DNA of 50,998 bases from Nannocystaceae bacterium (GTDB lineage: Bacteria > Myxococcota_A > Polyangia > Nannocystales > Nannocystaceae), in contig JAIBBS010000044.1 of the NCBI GenBank assembly GCA_019694555.1, positions 1-50,998 on the forward strand, given 5' to 3'. Every line of letters starts with the position of its first letter. The stretch's first letter is position 1. This document shows positions 20,533-27,963 of the stretch, one piece after another. The position numbers and the translations under genes are program-made. Under the pieces are notes generated by a model. It worked only from the letters and a program-made list of their open reading frames with translations, searched no databases and was not told where the DNA came from.

Positions 20533-20538
20533 AGGATA
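20533..20538 (-). promoter_or_regulatory. possible -10 element of the left minus-strand operon
   Basis: On the minus strand TATCCT matches four of six bases of TATAAT and would start transcription about 30 bases before the ATG at 20496. No convincing -35 element lies upstream, so this is weak. Confidence 0.25.
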
Positions 20539-20690
20539 GCCAGTCGTGGGACCGCGGACCAGCACCGCTTCGTCGCGCTCGCGCTTCGATCCGATGGCCA
20601 CCCATCGTGTGCAGTGGCCGTTCGATCGTGCTGGGTATCTCCACGCGAGGTGATCCGCTCGGATGTGTCGCGATCGAAAGGACGACGCAG

Positions 20691-20703
20691 GTCGCGTCGC
20701 GAC
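20691..20703. promoter_or_regulatory. 13-base palindrome in the left divergent intergenic region
   Basis: GTCGCG-T-CGCGAC is a perfect inverted repeat with a one-base centre. It sits between the divergent operons starting at 20496 and 20761, 7 bases ahead of a TTGCAT (20710-20715) that, with TACCGT (20731-20736, 15-base spacer), could be a promoter for the plus-strand gene. The site could bind a regulator, but a GC-only palindrome in GC-rich DNA can arise by chance. Confidence 0.35.
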
Positions 20704-20760
20704 GAGCACTTGCATCGCACACGAGCGTGCTACCGTTCGCACCCGCATCGGAGCGCGCGC

Positions 20761-23187
20761 ATGCTGTCACTCGACGAACCCATCAGCCTCTCGGGGTTGA
20801 GCATCTTCCGCGACTTCAACGATCGCTCGCTGTTCTACTACCTGCCGGAGTCGCCGCAGCTCACCGTGTCCGGCGGTGAGCCGATGTTCGAGCTGTTGGT
20901 GTATCGCCGCGCTGCCGGAGCCGAGGGTGCGCTCGGCGGAGGCTTCCTCGCCATGACCACCGATCTCAAGGTGAGCGAGGGACGACTCGAGACCGTGCGT
21001 GGTGAGCTGTCGCGACGGTTCGGCGTCGAGGCGCGGCTGTCGGCGTTGCCGGTCGACAGCGGCACGGTGCGCGTGAGCCTGCTCGACTCGAGCTCGGCGG
21101 ACGAGGCTCGCAGCGGTGGTTTCGTCGAGCGCATCATCGCCGCGGGTTCGCCGAGCCTCTATGGTGACGAGCGCGCGGTGTTCAGCACCACGCTGTCGCA
21201 AGACGGCGCGACGCTGCTGGCGGCGGCGCTGCGCAACGGTGGCGCGACGCCGGTGGTGATGGTCTACGAGCTGTCGTACACCGGCCTGCTGCCGGCGTAC
21301 GAGTGCAAGATCACCATCCACTTCGATCAGACCTACGACTACCTCCGTCAGCGCGCGACGTTCTCGAGCCTCATGCTGCAGGCCGACGTCGACAAGGAGA
21401 TGGAGGAGCTGACCAAGAACGGCGCGATCCAGATCAGCGAGATCGTCTATCACACCGAGGACGACTCGGCGAAGGAGCGCCATCGCCAGGAACTGATCCA
21501 GCTGGCCAAGGACCTCGCGACGTGGAGCTTCTTCTCGCCGGGGTTGCGGCCGGGCAAGGTGCTGCCGGAAAACCAGCGCGACCTGTTCGCGCCGCCGCCG
21601 AACTTCCAGCAGCTGCTGCAGCGCAACCAGCAGGCGGTGCAAGGGGCGGTGCAGGGCACCGCCGCGGCGCCCGACGGCACGCCCGCAGCACAGAGTGCCG
21701 CCGCGCCGCGCACCGACCGTCCCTCGGGCAACACCGCGCAGGCGACCACGGATCCCCCGCGCGCGCAGCAGCAGGTGCCGCCGCCGCCCGGTGACGGCGC
21801 GGTCGGGGCGTGGGAGCGCGCCGGCCGTCCGCACGCGACCTGGCAGCTCAAGCAGATCCAGCAGCGTGAGCGGCAGGACATCGTGTTCGACCTCAAGCAG
21901 GTCGCAGCCGCCAAGCGCACCATCTCGCCGCAGGGCCAGATCCGCATGCTCGCGAGCGCGACCGAGCTGACCAAGCGGATCAAGGAAGTCCCGCTCGACA
22001 CCGACTTCTTCAAGAAGATCCAGGGCACGGTCACGACCACCGCGCCGCTGGCGGAGCTGGGCGTGTCGTCGATGACGGTGGAGCTGCGCTACGGCCACGA
22101 CGGCGCGCGCTTCCCCAAGGAGACCGCCGAGATCGTGCTGGCGCAGACCGGCGCCAGCGGTCGCTTCGACTGGTGGCTCGACGAGCGCGGCACGCAGGAG
22201 CTCGAGTACCGCGTCAAGCTCAATCACATCCCCGACGCGGCCATCGGCGCGGCCGCGGCCGACGAGGTCACGGGTTGGATCAAGACCACCTCGCGCAACC
22301 TCGACATCGATCCGCGCGAGGTCAGCAGCGTGCTGAACCTGCAGATCGAGGCCGGCGCGGTCGACTGGACGCTGGTGCGTCAGGTCCAGGCCAACGTCGT
22401 CTACAAGGATGCGGGCGCGCGCATCGACGCGAGCCGCATCGTCAAGCTCGAGCAGGGCGCGCCGTCGCAGAAGCTGCTGGTGCGTCCCGGCACCGAGCAG
22501 GCGGTCAAGGTCGACGCGACCTTCTTCTATGCCGATGGCTCGTCCGAGCTGGTGAGCTTCGGTCGCAACGGCTCGGGCGTGGTGTTGGTCAACCAGCCGG
22601 CCAACAGCGTGAAGACGGTGACGGCGATCCTGGCCGATCCGCTGTCGCGCTACGAGAAGGTCACGCTGCAATTCGCGCGCACCGGCGGTGACACCGACCG
22701 CTCGCTCGAGATCAAGGGCGACCTCGCCAAGGCCACGTGGTCGTTCCGCCCCGAGGGCAACGCGCGCGGCTATCGCTATCGCGTGACGTACTTCGTCGGC
22801 GGTGCGGTGCGCGAGCAGCCGTGGATCGACGCGACCGCGGATCAGCTGGTCATCGGCGACAGCGCCGACGGCGTGCTCACGGTCAACGTCACGTTCCTCG
22901 CGGACCTGCAGGCCGCGAACATGAAGGCGCTGCGGCTCAAGCTGCGCTACGCCGGTGCACCCGAGTGGGCCGATCGCGACTTCGAGAAGGTCTTCACCGC
23001 GCGTGATGCCGCAGCCATGGCCAGCCCGCTGGTGTGGCGCGTGCCGATGCGCAAGCGCAACGAGACCACCTACGAGTACTCGTTGCAGTGGATCCGCAAC
23101 GACAACACTCACCTCGACATCGGGCCCGTCCAGTCGAGCTCCGAGACCCTGCTGATCGATCCCCTGACGCCGGAGGCCGCGCTGTGA
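20761..23187 (+). CDS. A-family protein A2
   Basis: 808 aa. The N-terminal domain is a clear family copy: G-L-S-I-F-R-D-F-N-D (12-21), F-Y-Y-L-P-E-S-P (25-32), G-S-P-S-L-Y-G-D-E-R-A-V-F (129-141) and Y-E-L-S-Y-T-G-L-L-P-A-Y (169-180). Next is the helical unit E-E-L-T-K-N-G-A-I-Q-I, then a Gln/Ala/Pro-rich linker (about 275-355), the central S-P-Q-G-Q-I segment near 390, and beta units with regular Tyr/Trp spacing to the C-terminus. No signal peptide. Compared with A1 it lacks the OmpA-like insert. It starts the plus-strand left operon and overlaps the next gene by four bases (GTGA). Confidence 0.85.
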   Translation: MLSLDEPISLSGLSIFRDFNDRSLFYYLPESPQLTVSGGEPMFELLVYRRAAGAEGALGGGFLAMTTDLKVSEGRLETVRGELSRRFGVEARLSALPVDSGTVRVSLLDSSSADEARSGGFVERIIAAGSPSLYGDERAVFSTTLSQDGATLLAAALRNGGATPVVMVYELSYTGLLPAYECKITIHFDQTYDYLRQRATFSSLMLQADVDKEMEELTKNGAIQISEIVYHTEDDSAKERHRQELIQLAKDLATWSFFSPGLRPGKVLPENQRDLFAPPPNFQQLLQRNQQAVQGAVQGTAAAPDGTPAAQSAAAPRTDRPSGNTAQATTDPPRAQQQVPPPPGDGAVGAWERAGRPHATWQLKQIQQRERQDIVFDLKQVAAAKRTISPQGQIRMLASATELTKRIKEVPLDTDFFKKIQGTVTTTAPLAELGVSSMTVELRYGHDGARFPKETAEIVLAQTGASGRFDWWLDERGTQELEYRVKLNHIPDAAIGAAAADEVTGWIKTTSRNLDIDPREVSSVLNLQIEAGAVDWTLVRQVQANVVYKDAGARIDASRIVKLEQGAPSQKLLVRPGTEQAVKVDATFFYADGSSELVSFGRNGSGVVLVNQPANSVKTVTAILADPLSRYEKVTLQFARTGGDTDRSLEIKGDLAKATWSFRPEGNARGYRYRVTYFVGGAVREQPWIDATADQLVIGDSADGVLTVNVTFLADLQAANMKALRLKLRYAGAPEWADRDFEKVFTARDAAAMASPLVWRVPMRKRNETTYEYSLQWIRNDNTHLDIGPVQSSSETLLIDPLTPEAAL

Positions 23188-24332
23188 GCCAGCTACTCGA
23201 TCAACTCTCGCCGCACATGCGCGCGTTCTTCGAAGCCTTCTTCGAAGGCAACCAGCAGACGCACTCGCTCGAGGAACTGCAGCAGCAGGTCGGCCCGGAG
23301 CTGGAGATCACGGTGGGGCGCTACCGTGCGTACGCCGGCCCCACGGTCGACATCCACGGCCACAGCTTCCTGCCGCGCGGCGCGGTGCATGTCGAGCGCG
23401 ACATGGTGTTCTTCACCGGCACCGGTCGGCGCATCACGTTCTATCAGGCGCCGGATCCGACGCCGCCCCCCGCGGCGACGCCCGCGAGCGGTACCACCGG
23501 CACGCCGCCGACCGGCACGCCGCCGACCGGCACGCCGCCGACGGGCACGCCGCCGACCGGCAGTGCGCCCGGCACCGGTGCTGCGCCCGGCACCGGCGCG
23601 CCGCCGGTCGTGCGCGGCAACCAGCCGCCGTATCAGTACACGATGGTGCGCGTGGTCGAGCGCGTCGATCCGGTGTTCGACGACGTGCCCACGATGCGGC
23701 GGTTGTTGGCGTCGCTCGATGCGCCGCGTCCGGATCAACCCACGCCGGCCGGTGCGCCGAGCTCCCGCGCGAACGCGTGGGCCGAGGGACTCGCGGGTCA
23801 ACAGCGGCGCGATGCGAACCTGTTCATGCTGCCGCTCGAGCGCTTGTCGAGCCCGCCCACCGGCGTGCCCGCGCGCGACCTCGACGAGTACAAGCAGGTG
23901 ATGTACCGCCTCGCCACGTACCTGCGCGATGGCCAGGGCACGTACTACTCCAAGCAGATCCAGTCGGTGATGGGCGCCAACGGTCTGCCCGCGGGCTTCC
24001 CCGAGGGCACGACGGACGAGTACCGAGCGATCAACGCCCGCGAGATCGTGCTCGAGCCGGGTCAGATCTACTGCCTTGCCAACCTCCCCGATGGTTGGGG
24101 CACGGGCGTCGATCGACAGGCAGGCGTCTACAAGGAGATCGTGTGGAAGCTGAGCCCGGCGTCGGGCGGCGGCACCGAGCTGATTCCGATCAGCTGGGGC
24201 ACGCGCGTCATCGGCTGGGGCAACGCACGCCCGCGCGACTTCTTCGACTTCTGCTTCTTCATCGCCGAGGCCATCAGCGCGCCCGAGCGCGACGAACCGC
24301 CGCCGCCGCCCGAAGACGACCCGCCGCAGTGA
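23184..24332 (+). CDS. unknown protein with Gly-Thr-Pro-Pro repeat linker
   Basis: 382 aa from GTG 23184, overlapping the A2 stop as GTGA with GGAGG upstream. Residues 1-90 contain an amphipathic N-terminus (S-P-H-M-R-A-F-F-E-A-F-F-E-G) and a small beta domain (G-H-S-F-L-P-R-G-A-V-H-V-E-R-D). A linker of G-T-P-P-T repeats fills 103-140. The C-terminal 230 residues appear globular, with E-P-G-Q-I-Y-C-L-A-N-L-P-D-G-W-G and W-G-T-R-V-I-G-W-G-N-A-R-P-R-D-F-F-D-F-C-F, and a Pro/Asp-rich tail. No known family. Coupling to A2 argues that it works with it. A hairpin follows its stop codon. Confidence 0.75.
   Translation: MSQLLDQLSPHMRAFFEAFFEGNQQTHSLEELQQQVGPELEITVGRYRAYAGPTVDIHGHSFLPRGAVHVERDMVFFTGTGRRITFYQAPDPTPPPAATPASGTTGTPPTGTPPTGTPPTGTPPTGSAPGTGAAPGTGAPPVVRGNQPPYQYTMVRVVERVDPVFDDVPTMRRLLASLDAPRPDQPTPAGAPSSRANAWAEGLAGQQRRDANLFMLPLERLSSPPTGVPARDLDEYKQVMYRLATYLRDGQGTYYSKQIQSVMGANGLPAGFPEGTTDEYRAINAREIVLEPGQIYCLANLPDGWGTGVDRQAGVYKEIVWKLSPASGGGTELIPISWGTRVIGWGNARPRDFFDFCFFIAEAISAPERDEPPPPPEDDPPQ
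23499..23558 (+). repeat. 15-bp minisatellite (four copies) coding for Gly-Thr-Pro-Pro-Thr
   Basis: GGCACGCCGCCGACC repeats at 23499-23513, 23514-23528, 23529-23543 (last base G) and 23544-23558. The unit length keeps frame. Near-identity suggests slippage or a recent expansion of the linker. Confidence 0.85.
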
Positions 24333-24338
24333 CCGCGT

Positions 24339-24362
24339 GCGCGTGGCCATTTGGCCACGCGC
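24339..24362 (+). terminator. strong hairpin after the A2 operon
   Basis: GCGCGTGGCC (24339-24348) pairs perfectly with GGCCACGCGC (24353-24362) around an ATTT loop: ten G/C-rich pairs. It begins 7 bases after the stop at 24332. The following bases contain only a short T-run (TTCTTT about 12 bases on), so it may be an attenuator or RNA-stabilising stem rather than a classic terminator. Confidence 0.6.
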
Positions 24363-24423
24363 GAGCCTGCCGGTTCTTTGGCGCCGTGCGTCGTGCTGTG
24401 GCATCTGCAGCGGGGGCCCTCGC

Positions 24424-25524
24424 GTGCGTCCGCGCAGAGCATTGCCGTACCTCGTCGGCGCGCTGATCCTCGCGCTGGGCAGCTCGTGCGGGCTGTGGCT
24501 CGATCGCATGGCGAAGCGCGTGCGGCGGCAACAGAACCGCAGCGAGCCGTTCGCGATCGGCGAGGACATCGGCACGCGCAACCACGCCCCGAAGACGCCG
24601 GCGCGTGCGGTGGTCCACACGGCGGCCTATGACGCTGCGGATGGTCTCGTCGCGGGCGCGCTGCAATCCGCGAGCACGCCGCAGCGGCGCGCGCAGCTGG
24701 ATGCGCTGGGCGACGCGCTGCAGTCGCGCGTCGGCGACGTCTCGCGCGAGGCCGGCGGCAAGCTGATCGCGGGGGTCCGCGACGAGCTGCCTGCGCTGCG
24801 GCCGGTGCTGGGCGAGATGCTCGCGGGCGTGAAGTCGGATCTGCACCTCGATCCCGAGGGCACGGCCAAGCGCGTCACGCGGGCCGCGTTCGCCGAGGTC
24901 GGCGACGGCCTGCGCACGAACGTGCGGCCGCAGGTGCGCGCGCTGGTGACCCACGACGTGGTCGAACCGCTGCGGGAGGGCTTGCAAGGGCTGCTGGGGC
25001 CCGAGCTGCAGCAGCGCGTGCGCGACCACCTCGTGCCCGCGATCAAGGAGCTCACCAAGGACGCGCCGCAGACCGCGAAGACCCTCGGGCACGAGGCCGC
25101 CGCGGGTCTGAGCCAGGGCCTGGCCGACTCGCTCGATCCGCAGCAGGCCGGCAGCCTGGGCGCGCGCATCGAGGCGCTGTTCGATCGCACCGAGCACAGC
25201 GTCGACCAGTGGCTCTCGCGAGGGCTGCTCGCGGCGCTCGCGATCGCCGTGATCGCGCTGGTCATCGCGGTGGTGAAGTGGACCTCCGAGCGCGCGCGGG
25301 GACTGCTGGCCGGCCAGGCCCGCAGCGCGGCCGAAGCCGATCGGCTCGAGCACGAGCGCATGCTCGAGCTGGTCGCGACTGCGATCCACCAGGTCGGCGA
25401 CGACGCACGCGTGTCGGACTTCCGCCGTGCGATCAAGGCGCTGTCCCCCGATGGCGAGCCCCTGCGCACCCGGGCGGCCCTGAGCGCCTTCCTCACCCGC
25501 CGCAAGCTGAAGCTCGAGCGCTGA
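24424..25524 (+). CDS. membrane-anchored protein with helical periplasmic-type domain
   Basis: 366 aa from GTG 24424, chosen because it places a basic-then-hydrophobic segment (R-P-R-R-A-L-P-Y-L-V-G-A-L-I-L-A-L) at the start. A G-S-S-C at 19-22 is a weak lipobox. Residues 40-265 are largely helical (repeats of E-A/Q-L-R-type residues, for example L-G-D-A-L-Q-S-R-V-G-D-V-S-R-E). A second membrane segment spans about 267-286 (L-L-A-A-L-A-I-A-V-I-A-L-V-I-A-V-V), followed by an 80-residue basic tail. This would anchor a long helical loop in the envelope. No family recognised. It is the only member of the core with clear membrane segments. Confidence 0.75.
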   Translation: MRPRRALPYLVGALILALGSSCGLWLDRMAKRVRRQQNRSEPFAIGEDIGTRNHAPKTPARAVVHTAAYDAADGLVAGALQSASTPQRRAQLDALGDALQSRVGDVSREAGGKLIAGVRDELPALRPVLGEMLAGVKSDLHLDPEGTAKRVTRAAFAEVGDGLRTNVRPQVRALVTHDVVEPLREGLQGLLGPELQQRVRDHLVPAIKELTKDAPQTAKTLGHEAAAGLSQGLADSLDPQQAGSLGARIEALFDRTEHSVDQWLSRGLLAALAIAVIALVIAVVKWTSERARGLLAGQARSAAEADRLEHERMLELVATAIHQVGDDARVSDFRRAIKALSPDGEPLRTRAALSAFLTRRKLKLER

Positions 25525-25534
25525 ACGGGGGCGA

Positions 25535-25564
25535 CGATCGATCGATCGATCGATCGATCGATCG
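25535..25564. repeat. CGAT microsatellite, 7.5 copies
   Basis: A pure run of CGAT tetramers for 30 bases directly after the stop at 25524 and 65 bases before the muramidase start. It contains seven overlapping GATC sites and can fold back on itself. The sequence is unusually AT-balanced for this genome. Confidence 0.95.
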
Positions 25565-25628
25565 CCGATCCTCGCATCCACGGCGGTGACGATCACCGCA
25601 CGTGCACGGACCGCGGTACGCTGCCGCG

Positions 25629-27194
25629 ATGGTCGGTCCTGGCATTCGAGGTCCCGAGCTGACGCGCCCCCTCGATCTCGATCGCCTGCGCCTGCAGGTC
25701 GAGACCTTCGGCCTGCGGCGCGCCGAGCTGCGGCCGGAGCTGATCCGTGAGATCGACGAGCCCGAGCAGGTCTTCACGGTCCAGCCGACGCTCAGCCGCA
25801 CCGGGCTCGCGTTCATCGCCGCACGCAAGCTCGGCGTGCACCCCGATCGCGCGTTGCTCGACGCGCTGCGCGACGAGGCCATCGACGTCGAGGCCGCGGT
25901 GCGCCGGCTGGTCACGGTGGCGCTGTCACAGCGCCAGCTCGACGCGATCGTCGCGCATGCCCAGCGCATCGGTCTCGATGCGTTCCGCAGCGCGCCGATC
26001 CTCGCGGACCTGCAGGCTGGCCGCTTCGCCGCGGTGGTCGCGGCGCTGTCGCCCGAGGAAGCCAAGGTGTGGAACGAGGGCGAGTACGGCCAGGTCCCCG
26101 ACGCCGACGAGATCGACTTCGACCGCGAGATCCCCAAGGCCGTGCCCGGCAGCATCGAGACCGTGCTCGATGGCGTCGCGATCATTCGCTCGGGTCCACC
26201 GGACTTCACCTCGAGCGGCTCGACGATCCCTCGCTACGATCGCGTGCGGATCGACGCGGTCTCGGCCGACGAGGCGTTCGTGCAGGTGTCGCGCCCCGCG
26301 GGCGGTAGCATCGGTTGGACCGTGCGCAGCAACCTCGGCGGCTACTTCAAGGACGACCCGCGGCTCGCCAGCGTGCCGCTGGCGCCGGCGTCGACGATCG
26401 CGATCGACCCGGCGTGGTCGGACACCAAGCGCGCCGTCGCCAAGACCTTCAATCGCCTCGGCGGCCTGATGTCCGCCATCACCGACCAGACCGGCGTGCC
26501 GCTCGCGGCGGTGCTCGCGGTGTGGAAGGTCGAGAGCGCCGGCGCGGCCCACGAGCCCGGCAAGGCCATCATCCGCTTCGAGAACCACCTGCTGTACCAC
26601 CGCTGGGGCGAGGATCACCTCGCGCTGTACGACCAGCACTTCCAACACGGCGGCCACGGGGGCGTGGCCGGCTCGTCGTGGAAGAACCACCGCTTCCGCG
26701 CCGATGCCAACGGCGCGTGGCACGGCTTCCATGGCGATCAGTCGGCGGAGTACGAGGTGCTGACGTTCGCGCGACAGCTGTGCGGCGACGCGGCGGCACT
26801 GGCGTGCATCAGCATCGGCGGGCCGCAGATCCTCGTCAGCAACCGGCGCCTCATCGGCTACGAGAGCGAGGTCGCGATGTACGACGCGTTCCAGGCCGAC
26901 GAACGCGCCCACGTGCTGGGCTTCTTCGACTACTGCCAGTACGCCACCGGCTACCTGCACCGGCGACGCGAGCTCATCCGCGACCTGCGGGCGCTGCGGT
27001 GGGAGGACTTCGCGCGCGGCTACAACGGCAGCGGTCAGGTCGCGGCCTACGCCGACAAGCTCTCGGAGACCTACGACGCCGCGGCGTCGCTGCAGCTGCC
27101 GTCGCCATCGCCCGGCGCGACGCCACCGGAGTCGCCCCCGCCGACACCGCTCGCGACGGTGCGACTGTCGCGTGCGGCCGTGCGATTGCGTTGA
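25629..27194 (+). CDS. N-acetylmuramidase (DUF3380-type) with lysozyme-like and SH3-like N-terminal parts
   Basis: 521 aa, peptidoglycan hydrolase. Residues 265-485 match the N-acetylmuramidase domain (Pfam DUF3380): V-W-K-V-E-S-A-G (E302 probably catalytic), I-I-R-F-E-N-H-L-L-Y-H-R-W, S-I-G-G-P-Q-I-L and W-E-D-F-A-R-G-Y-N-G-S-G. Residues about 98-140 (L-S-Q-R-Q-L-D-A-I-V-A-H-A and L-A-D-L-Q-A-G-R) resemble the C-terminal half of phage T4-type lysozyme but lack a clear catalytic Glu. Residues 175-240 may be an SH3-like wall-binding fold. The C-terminal 35 residues are a Pro/Ser tail. No signal peptide, as in endolysins and secretion-system effectors. ATG 25629 has no ribosome-binding site; a TACGCT 7 bases earlier suggests a leaderless mRNA. 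Confidence 0.88.
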   Translation: MVGPGIRGPELTRPLDLDRLRLQVETFGLRRAELRPELIREIDEPEQVFTVQPTLSRTGLAFIAARKLGVHPDRALLDALRDEAIDVEAAVRRLVTVALSQRQLDAIVAHAQRIGLDAFRSAPILADLQAGRFAAVVAALSPEEAKVWNEGEYGQVPDADEIDFDREIPKAVPGSIETVLDGVAIIRSGPPDFTSSGSTIPRYDRVRIDAVSADEAFVQVSRPAGGSIGWTVRSNLGGYFKDDPRLASVPLAPASTIAIDPAWSDTKRAVAKTFNRLGGLMSAITDQTGVPLAAVLAVWKVESAGAAHEPGKAIIRFENHLLYHRWGEDHLALYDQHFQHGGHGGVAGSSWKNHRFRADANGAWHGFHGDQSAEYEVLTFARQLCGDAAALACISIGGPQILVSNRRLIGYESEVAMYDAFQADERAHVLGFFDYCQYATGYLHRRRELIRDLRALRWEDFARGYNGSGQVAAYADKLSETYDAAASLQLPSPSPGATPPESPPPTPLATVRLSRAAVRLR

Positions 27195-27233
27195 TCGTCG
27201 TCGGCAGGGCGCGCCGTGCCTGCGCTATCATCG

Positions 27234-27959
27234 ATGGCGATGCCGGCATCGCTCGTGAACTTCGACAAGATGTGGGACGCCTATCCGAACCCGGGTGAGG
27301 ACGCCGACGCGGCCAAGCACACCATCGGCGGCGCGGCGGAGTCGGACACGATCACGAACACCTGCGTGCTCCGGATCTCGCGCTGCTTCAACGCCTCGGG
27401 CAACGACATCCCCAAGAATTCCAGCGACGAGATCATCACGATCCGCGGCGGCGACGGCAAGCAGTACGCCCTGCGCGTGCGCGAGTTCCTGCGCTACATG
27501 ACGCGCAAGTACGGCCCGCCGCAGCTGCGCCACGAGTACCCCGAAGGCAACGGCGGCGACGTGCCGCCGGAGTTCCTCGGCAAGCAGGGTGTGATCGCGT
27601 TCGAGGTCGACGGTTGGACCGACGCGACCGGGCACTTCGATCTGTGGAACGGCACCAAGTGCCGGCACCACGCCTACTTCAACCGCGCCAAGGCGGTGAT
27701 GCTGTGGCTGGTCCCCGACACGCCGCGCTACGTGCTCGGGGCCTCGGTCGGTCGCGGCGGTCGCAACCGCAACGCCGACGTCGAGGTGGTGCAGAACCTG
27801 CTCGCCGACGCCGGCTTCGACCCCGGGCCGGTCGACGGCGACTGCGGGCCCAAGACCATCGCGGCGATCGAGGCGTTCCAGCGCGGGTTCCTCACGCGCC
27901 CCGACGGCCGCATCGACGTCGACGGGCGCAGCTGGAACGAGCTGCTGCGCATCGCCTGA
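27234..27959 (+). CDS. Tae4-type peptidoglycan amidase with C-terminal peptidoglycan-binding domain
   Basis: 241 aa. The N-terminal domain resembles T6SS amidase effector Tae4, an NlpC/P60-like cysteine peptidase that cuts the gamma-D-Glu/meso-DAP bond: K-M-W-D-A-Y-P, N-T-C-V-L-R-I-S-R-C-F-N with nucleophile C44, and T-G-H-F-D-L-W-N-G with catalytic H134. Residues 178-240 form a peptidoglycan-binding (PF01471-like) repeat, V-E-V-V-Q-N-L-L-A-D-A-G-F and G-P-K-T-I-A-A-I-E-A-F-Q. That tail is not found in typical Tae4 effectors. There is no signal peptide and no adjacent Tai4 immunity gene. ATG 27240 is an alternative start. It follows the muramidase gene by 39 bases. Confidence 0.85.
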   Translation: MAMPASLVNFDKMWDAYPNPGEDADAAKHTIGGAAESDTITNTCVLRISRCFNASGNDIPKNSSDEIITIRGGDGKQYALRVREFLRYMTRKYGPPQLRHEYPEGNGGDVPPEFLGKQGVIAFEVDGWTDATGHFDLWNGTKCRHHAYFNRAKAVMLWLVPDTPRYVLGASVGRGGRNRNADVEVVQNLLADAGFDPGPVDGDCGPKTIAAIEAFQRGFLTRPDGRIDVDGRSWNELLRIA

Positions 27960-27963
27960 GCCG

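Noticed and set aside
20767..23112. A long minus-strand open frame opposite A2
   Set aside because: Arg/Gly/Leu/His bias and no recognisable domain; A2 on the other strand has conserved family motifs.
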